10,549 bases of DNA from Bacillota bacterium (GTDB taxonomy: Bacteria; Bacillota; Bacilli; Tumebacillales; Effusibacillaceae). Under the pieces are notes generated by a model, which saw nothing but the letters and a program-made list of their open reading frames with translations, had not been told where the DNA came from and made no database searches. The stretch is taken from assembly GCA_020059765.1 (NCBI GenBank), contig JAGVBM010000373.1, positions 1-10,549 of the forward strand. Direction: 5' to 3'. Every line of letters begins with the position of its first letter. Positions within the stretch are counted from its first letter, which is position 1. Position numbers and translations under genes: made by a program. Below, one piece after another: positions 5,955 through 10,549 of this stretch.

Positions 5955-5978
5955 GTATCTCGCACATGACGGATCAGT

Positions 5979-7265
5979 TCAATCGTAAATCTTCGTAACC
6001 GGAACTGTCTGTTCGCGGTTCGGACCAATCGAGAAAATCGCCAGCGGCACGCCCGTCACTTCCGTGATCTTTTCAATATACGCTTGGGTATTGACCGGCA
6101 GTTCTTCATAGGAACGAACACTCGTAATATCTTCGTCCCAACCGGACAAAGTTTCATAAATCGGTTCGCATTGCGCCAATACTTTCAAGCTTGTCGGGAA
6201 CTCGGTCAGCACTTCCCCATTGTATCGATAACCGGTGCAAATCTTCAGTTCTTTCAGTCCTGTCAGGATATCCAAGCGCGTAATGGCCATTCCGTCCAAT
6301 CCCGACACACGGCGTGCGTGGCGAACGACCAGCGCGTCAAACCAGCCCACCCGACGCGGACGTCCGGTGGTGGTGCCGTATTCATGGCCGTTTTCCCGGA
6401 TGAAATCGCCCGTTTCGTTCAGCAATTCGGTGGGGAACGGACCATCACCCACCCGCGTGCTGTACGCTTTTACCACACCAATTACTTTATTGATTTTCGT
6501 GGGGCCGACGCCGGATCCGATACATACGCCGCCCGCCACCGGGTTGGAAGAGGTCACGTACGGATAGGTTCCTTGATCAATATCGAGCATGGAAGCTTGC
6601 GCCCCTTCAAACAGCACATCCTTGTCGGCGTCAATCGCCTTGTTTAAAACAACGGATGTATCGGCGACATACGGACGAATAACCTCCGCATACGATAAAT
6701 ATTCGCGGTACACCTGATCAAAAGCAAAGCCGTCTGTCCCGTACAATTTCTCCAAAATTCGGTTTTTCTCGTCCAAATTGCGCTTCAATTTGGCTGCAAA
6801 TTCTTCCGGATCCAACAAGTCGACCATCCGGATGCCAATCCGCGCTGCTTTGTCCATATACGCCGGACCGATCCCTTTCTTGGTCGTCCCGATCTTATTG
6901 TTCCCTTTCGTCTCTTCTTCCAATTCATCCAACTTGATATGATAAGGCATGACAACATGCGCCCGATCCGAAATCCGCAAATTATCGGTGGAGATGCCGT
7001 GACCTTTCAAATAATTCAATTCATCGACCAACGCTTTCGGGTTGACCACCATGCCGTTTCCGATGACGCAGATCTTTTCCGGGTAAAAAATCCCCGACGG
7101 AATCAAATGCAGCTTGAACTGCTTTCCGTCGATCGAGATCGTGTGTCCAGCGTTGTTGCCCCCTTGGTAGCGTGCCACAACTTCCGCCTTTTCAGCCAGA
7201 AAGTCGGTGATCTTTCCTTTTCCTTCATCGCCCCATTGGGTGCCTACGACCACTAAGGTTGCCAT
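5979..7265 (-). CDS. purA: Adenylosuccinate synthase
   Basis: PurA joins IMP and aspartate using GTP to form adenylosuccinate, the first committed step from IMP to AMP, in the cytoplasm. From the chosen start the protein is 428 aa, the normal family length. It carries GTQWGDEGKGK (8-18) with catalytic Asp13, GNNAGHT (36-42) with His41, GTTKKGIGPAY (127-137), the IMP/aspartate loop GTTTGRPRRVGW (297-308) and a C-terminal GPNREQT (414-420). The frame is open 13 codons further up, but the ATG at 7265 has GGAGGTG 7 bases upstream and gives the conserved MATLVVVGTQWGDEGKG start, so the extension is rejected. A promoter at 7335-7363 and PurR-like boxes at 7368-7411 lie upstream, a terminator downstream. 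The dnaB-purA-tRNA order is also seen in Bacillus subtilis. Confidence 0.99.
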   Translation of the reverse strand: MATLVVVGTQWGDEGKGKITDFLAEKAEVVARYQGGNNAGHTISIDGKQFKLHLIPSGIFYPEKICVIGNGMVVNPKALVDELNYLKGHGISTDNLRISDRAHVVMPYHIKLDELEEETKGNNKIGTTKKGIGPAYMDKAARIGIRMVDLLDPEEFAAKLKRNLDEKNRILEKLYGTDGFAFDQVYREYLSYAEVIRPYVADTSVVLNKAIDADKDVLFEGAQASMLDIDQGTYPYVTSSNPVAGGVCIGSGVGPTKINKVIGVVKAYSTRVGDGPFPTELLNETGDFIRENGHEYGTTTGRPRRVGWFDALVVRHARRVSGLDGMAITRLDILTGLKELKICTGYRYNGEVLTEFPTSLKVLAQCEPIYETLSGWDEDITSVRSYEELPVNTQAYIEKITEVTGVPLAIFSIGPNREQTVPVTKIYD

Positions 7266-7334
7266 GCGGCAACACCTCCATATACATACATTCCCCAGGA
7301 CCATTCAGCGAAATGCAAAAAATGTCCCTTAGAG

Positions 7335-7363
7335 AGTGTAGCAAAGAATCCCCCGATCCGCAA
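7335..7363 (-). promoter_or_regulatory. Extended -10 promoter of purA
   Basis: On the minus strand TTGCGG (7363-7358) and TACACT (7340-7335) are 17 bases apart; the -10 is extended (TGCTACACT). Each hexamer is imperfect, but spacing and the TG element support it. The start would fall near 7328, leaving a leader of about 60 bases. I see no riboswitch fold in that leader. Confidence 0.65.
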
Positions 7364-7367
7364 GACA

Positions 7368-7411
7368 AAACACGAACATTTTAATAGGTGATGTCTGTTT
7401 TGTTCGAGTTT
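7368..7411. promoter_or_regulatory. Pair of inverted PurR-like boxes upstream of purA
   Basis: The PurBox of Bacillus PurR is AWWWCCGAACWWT, normally as two inverted copies about 16-17 bases apart. Here AAACACGAACATT (plus strand, 7368-7380) matches 11 of 13 positions, and AAACTCGAACAAA (minus strand, 7411-7399) matches 10 of 13. They are 18 bases apart and lie directly upstream of the purA -35. Both copies share the same departures (AAAC then a base before CGAAC). Repression of purA by a PurR homologue, relieved by PRPP, is the inference. Confidence 0.6.
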
Positions 7412-7454
7412 ACGACCATTTTTCTTCCTTTTGCTCCACTTGCGAAAATGAAAA

Positions 7455-7476
7455 ATGGCCCTTTTCTGCAGGCCAT
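7455..7476 (-). terminator. Probable terminator of the lon-dnaB unit
   Basis: A 6-bp stem ATGGCC/GGCCAT (7455-7460 with 7471-7476) encloses a 10-base loop, and on the minus strand is followed by a T tract (TTTTTC, then CATTTTCG). It lies about 50 bases after the dnaB stop. The stem is short for a strong terminator, so some readthrough into purA is possible. Confidence 0.55.
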
Positions 7477-7497
7477 CCTTTTGCTTGTAAATGATTC

Positions 7498-7544
7498 CCC
7501 GACCGATTCCCCGGCCGACTCCCGTTTTACCCGGCCGACTCCCG
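7498..7544. repeat. Short tandem repeats at the dnaB stop codon
   Basis: CCGGCCGACTCCCG occurs exactly at 7511-7524 and 7531-7544 (period 20), with a degenerate third copy at 7498-7512 (CCCGACCGATTCCCC). The right copy encodes the last codons of dnaB (ESAG); the others lie just past the TAA. Confidence 0.7.
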
Positions 7545-8870
7545 CTCCAAGGAAACAAACTTGTTGTAGTTCTTCAGGAACACCAATTCCACCTTGCCCG
7601 TCGGGCCGTTCCGCTGTTTGGCAATGATAATCTCGATAATGTTTTTTCGTTCCGATTCCGGGTCATAATAATCATCCCGGTACAAGAACGCCACAATGTC
7701 GGCGTCCTGCTCGATGCTTCCCGATTCCCGCAAGTCGGACAACATCGGCCGTTTATCCTGCCGTTGTTCCACCGAACGGCTCAACTGGGACAAGGCAATC
7801 ACCGGCACGTTCAGTTCCCGGGCAATCAATTTCAATGTCCGGGAGATCTCCGATATTTCTTGCTGCCGGTTGTCGCCTCGGCCGCGGCCCTGGATTAACT
7901 GCATATAGTCGATCAGGATCAGGCCCAGACCTTGTTCCTGCTGCAGACGTCTGCTCTTGGCACGTATGTCGGCCACCGTCACACCGGGCGTATCATCGAT
8001 AAAAATCGGGGCTTCCGCCAATGTGCTGACCGCCATGGTCAGTTTCGGCCAATCGTCATCTTCCAGAAAACCGGTTCGCATTCTGCCCGCGTCAATGTTT
8101 GCTTCCGCGCAGAGTACCCGGGATACCAATTGTTCCTTGGCCATTTCCAAGGAGAAAATCGCAACCGGCAGCCCCGCCCGAACCGCCACATTCTGCGCGA
8201 TGTTCAGTGAAAAGGCGGTCTTCCCCACCGACGGACGGGCCGCGACAATGATCAAGTCCGATTTTTGAAAACCGGAGGTCATCTTGTCCAAATCGGGATA
8301 CCCGCTGGGAACTCCCGTCACACCGCCTTTGTTGGAATACAGAAACTCCAGCCGCTCGAAGGTCGTCAGCAAGACGTCTTTAATCGGCGTAAACCCGCGG
8401 GTCACTTTTTCATTGGTCAGTTCCGAGATCCGTCGTTCCGCATCATCAAGCAGGCCGACCACATCGTCGGTTCGCTCATAGCCGGAAGCGGCAATCTGGG
8501 TGGCCACCTTGATCAACCGGCGAACCACCGCTTTCTCCCGCACAATACTGGCGTAGTAATCGACATTGGCCGCCGTTGGCACCAGATTGGCCAGAGTGGC
8601 CAGGTAGCCGACGCCGCCGATCTCTTCCAAATGGCCGAGATTCTGCAAATGAGCGGTCAATGTGACGATGTCAACCGGTTCTCCCCGCTCCGCCACTTCC
8701 ATCATGCCCTCATAGATCTTCTGATGGCTGGTCCGGTAGAAATCCACCGGTTGCAACATTTCCGCCACTGTCGTCAGAACGTCCGATTGGATCAGGATCG
8801 CCCCAAGAACCGCCTGTTCCGCTTCCACGTTCTGGGGCGGCACCCGTTCCGTCAGTTGTTGTTCTTCCAT
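7527..8870 (-). CDS. dnaB: Replicative DNA helicase DnaB
   Basis: This is the hexameric helicase that unwinds DNA ahead of the replisome (the gene is called dnaC in B. subtilis). The 447-aa length is typical. Residues 10-110 form the N-terminal primase-interacting domain (VPPQNVEAEQAVLGAIL at 10-26), then a linker, then the RecA-like motor from about 160. The motor has Walker A ARPSVGKT (211-218), Walker B LILIDYMQL (317-325), the sensor-like SQLSR (361-365), RESGSIEQDAD (381-391) and AKQRNGPTG (417-425). No intein or frameshift is present. The ATG at 8870 has GGGAGGG upstream. It follows the Lon-type gene by 64 bases without a terminator, so the two are probably cotranscribed. The C-terminus is encoded within a short tandem repeat. 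Confidence 0.98.
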   Translation of the reverse strand: MEEQQLTERVPPQNVEAEQAVLGAILIQSDVLTTVAEMLQPVDFYRTSHQKIYEGMMEVAERGEPVDIVTLTAHLQNLGHLEEIGGVGYLATLANLVPTAANVDYYASIVREKAVVRRLIKVATQIAASGYERTDDVVGLLDDAERRISELTNEKVTRGFTPIKDVLLTTFERLEFLYSNKGGVTGVPSGYPDLDKMTSGFQKSDLIIVAARPSVGKTAFSLNIAQNVAVRAGLPVAIFSLEMAKEQLVSRVLCAEANIDAGRMRTGFLEDDDWPKLTMAVSTLAEAPIFIDDTPGVTVADIRAKSRRLQQEQGLGLILIDYMQLIQGRGRGDNRQQEISEISRTLKLIARELNVPVIALSQLSRSVEQRQDKRPMLSDLRESGSIEQDADIVAFLYRDDYYDPESERKNIIEIIIAKQRNGPTGKVELVFLKNYNKFVSLERESAG

Positions 8871-8934
8871 GCAGCACCCTCCCTTGGAGAATCGACGACC
8901 GCTTGCTCCGATCTCATCTTGGAAACTTCACGCT

Positions 8935-10549
8935 TTATTCTCCGAATACAATCGATACGACTTCTTCAATCGTATTGACGATTACCACTTCAACACCCGT
9001 TGTTTGCTGCGGTACATCCGACGCATTGTCTCCCGGCACCAGCACACGGGTCAAACCTGCCTGTCGGGCCCCGAAAATCTTTTCGGCAATCCCGCCGACC
9101 GGCTTCACATGTCCCTGAATCGAGATTTCACCCGTAACCGCCAACGAGCGGGGAATCGGCTTGCCCGTGACCGCCGAATAAAGCACAAGGAAGATGGCAA
9201 CCCCTGCCGACGGGCCGTCGATGCGTCCACCGCCCACCGCGTTGATATGCACGTCATAATCGGTCAAATCTTGTCCCGTCATTTTGCGGAAGACGGCGGC
9301 CGCGTTGAACACGGAATCCTTGGCCATGGAACCGGCCGTATCGTTGAAGCGCAAACGTCCTTTTCCCTTTTCGGCTGAAGGGAAGGCCACCGCTTCCATC
9401 TCAATCACCGACCCGAGAAAGCCGGAAACTCCCAATCCGTGTATCCGTCCCACTTCCGCTCGATTGTAATCCTGTTCCCGCACATACGGGTGCAGTCGGC
9501 TCATCTGCAGCACTTCTTCCACGTCTTGCGCCGTGATCGCGGGGGATTCGCCAGAAGACAGACCGATCTTGTACATCATGACACTGTACGAATCCACCAA
9601 AATATTGACCGCTTTCCGCCCTTCAATCGTATAGCGGGCAATCAGTTCCGGCACGCCCGGCTCCGCCTTGACACCCAGTCGTTCGGCGGCTCCCTTGACG
9701 ATCTCCTCAATTTGTCCCGGCACCAGCGGTTCAAAAAACACTTCTGTACAGCGGGAACGCAGGGCCGGGTTGATTTCCGAAGGATCGCGGGTCGTCGCGC
9801 CGATCAGGATAAAGTCGGCCGGCGCCCCTTCTTCAAACAACTTCTTGATATATTTCGGCACGTTCGGATCTTCCGGGTCGTAATAGGGCGAATCGAATTG
9901 AACCCGTTTGTCTTCCAGAACCTTCAACAGCTTGTTTTGCAAAATCGGATCCAGTTCCCCAATTTCATCAATAAACAGCACACCCCCATGGGCTTCCGTC
10001 ACCAACCCGAGTTTCGGTTCCGGAATGGCGGTATCCGCCAAGTCCCGCCGCGCTCCTTGATAGATCGGGTCGTGTACCGAACCAAGCAGCGGATTGGTGA
10101 TATCCCGCGGGTCCCAACGCAGGGTGGTGCCGTCCACCTCGACAAAGGGTGCATCCGTATCAAAAGGGGTTGCCGGAAGGGCCGCCGCTTCCTTCAATGC
10201 GATCCGGGCGGCTGTCGTTTTGCCGATTCCGGGAGGACCGTAAATGATAACGTGCTGCGGAAAAGGGGAGGCCAATTTTGAAATCAGGGACCGAATGCCC
10301 CTCTCTTGCCCCACAATGTCAGCCAGTGTTTGCGGCCGCACCAGTTCCAGTGTGGAACGAGACAGTTGGGTATGCTCCAGCTTTTCCAACTTCGCGTATT
10401 TTTTCAAGGTCTGCGCGTTTTCCGGCCCATTCTTTTCTTTCAACACCTGAGAACGGATTTCTTGCACATATTCCTCATGTCGTTCTTGCATGCGTTCGTT
10501 GATTTTTGCTTCGATTTCCGCCTCCACGGAACGGCGGGCCAACATATCC
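8935..10549 (-). CDS. Lon-family ATP-dependent protease, LonB/LonC sporulation type (5' end missing)
   Basis: This is an AAA+ protease that unfolds and degrades proteins. About 537 residues are visible. Numbered from the Met at 10545 they are: a charged helical region (1-60), AAA+ Walker A GPPGIGKT (103-110), Walker B VLFIDE (189-194), ATTRDPSEINPALRSRC (sensor and arginine finger), and a Lon peptidase domain with catalytic Ser446 in DGPSAG and Lys489 in GGIAEKIFGA. The large N-terminal substrate domain of LonA is absent, as in LonB and LonC. Wording such as DGTTLRWDPR and YYDPEDPNVPKYIKKLFEEGAPADFILIGATTRDP looks to me closer to LonC than to B. subtilis LonB, but this is from memory, so no symbol is given. 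The frame is open beyond that Met to the window edge, and the true start, possibly with a membrane segment as in LonB, lies outside. The stop is TAA at 8937-8935. Confidence 0.93.
   Translation of the reverse strand, partial: DMLARRSVEAEIEAKINERMQERHEEYVQEIRSQVLKEKNGPENAQTLKKYAKLEKLEHTQLSRSTLELVRPQTLADIVGQERGIRSLISKLASPFPQHVIIYGPPGIGKTTAARIALKEAAALPATPFDTDAPFVEVDGTTLRWDPRDITNPLLGSVHDPIYQGARRDLADTAIPEPKLGLVTEAHGGVLFIDEIGELDPILQNKLLKVLEDKRVQFDSPYYDPEDPNVPKYIKKLFEEGAPADFILIGATTRDPSEINPALRSRCTEVFFEPLVPGQIEEIVKGAAERLGVKAEPGVPELIARYTIEGRKAVNILVDSYSVMMYKIGLSSGESPAITAQDVEEVLQMSRLHPYVREQDYNRAEVGRIHGLGVSGFLGSVIEMEAVAFPSAEKGKGRLRFNDTAGSMAKDSVFNAAAVFRKMTGQDLTDYDVHINAVGGGRIDGPSAGVAIFLVLYSAVTGKPIPRSLAVTGEISIQGHVKPVGGIAEKIFGARQAGLTRVLVPGDNASDVPQQTTGVEVVIVNTIEEVVSIVFGE

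Noticed and set aside
5779..5967. Minus-strand open frame of 62 codons between purA and the tRNA cluster
   Set aside because: It spans the purA terminator and the tRNA promoter and has no ribosome binding site or recognisable product.
7266..7334. Purine riboswitch in the purA leader
   Set aside because: The leader is only about 60 bases and I find no three-way junction core or conserved loop sequences.
7253..7558. Minus-strand open frame of 101 codons between dnaB and purA
   Set aside because: It overlaps the dnaB end, the dnaB terminator, the PurR-like boxes, the purA promoter and the purA start; the translation is compositionally random.
9439..10281. Long plus-strand open frame (280 codons) opposite the Lon-type gene
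   Set aside because: It overlaps the conserved AAA+ domain on the other strand. The R/F/H/Q-rich translation has no family features.

Overview
The window looks like chromosomal DNA from a Gram-positive, endospore-forming member of the Bacillota (Firmicutes). The grounds are the DnaB helicase and PurA sequence types, a sporulation-type Lon protease, tRNA genes with encoded CCA, strong purine-rich Shine-Dalgarno sequences and PurR-like boxes in front of purA. A moderately GC-rich Bacilli lineage such as the Alicyclobacillaceae (Effusibacillus/Tumebacillus-like) is my inference, not something the sequence proves. Almost everything is read on the minus strand; only two small genes at the left edge are on the plus strand.

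Layout from right to left, the direction of minus-strand transcription: (1) 10549-8935, a Lon-family AAA+ protease of the LonB/LonC type, cut by the window edge. (2) 8870-7527, dnaB replicative helicase, probably cotranscribed with it. (3) 7526-7266, an intergenic region with a dnaB terminator, a pair of inverted PurR-like boxes and an extended -10 promoter for purA. (4) 7265-5979, purA, closed by a terminator. (5) A tRNA-Lys/Glu/Asp cluster with its own extended -10 promoter and a strong terminator. (6) 5365-488, a compact gene set led by a long-chain acyl-CoA synthetase with a hydrophobic C-terminal tail. It is followed by five small proteins (168-211 aa), each with one N-terminal membrane segment and a long cysteine-free coiled coil, and by an unlisted 57-59 aa two-helix membrane protein. 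(7) 430-355, tRNA-Phe with a near-consensus promoter and a terminator that also faces the two plus-strand genes at 2-303.

Regions 1-5 are housekeeping: proteolysis, replication, AMP synthesis and translation. The unusual part is region 6. The genes are joined by GTGA/TGATG stop-start overlaps or short gaps with good ribosome binding sites, so they are probably made together. The ligase would activate fatty acids at the inner membrane face. The small proteins look like membrane-anchored helical scaffolds, probably with their coiled coils outside. I recognise no named system with this composition, and it is the best candidate here for something undescribed. No transposase, CRISPR array, prophage gene or rRNA is visible.
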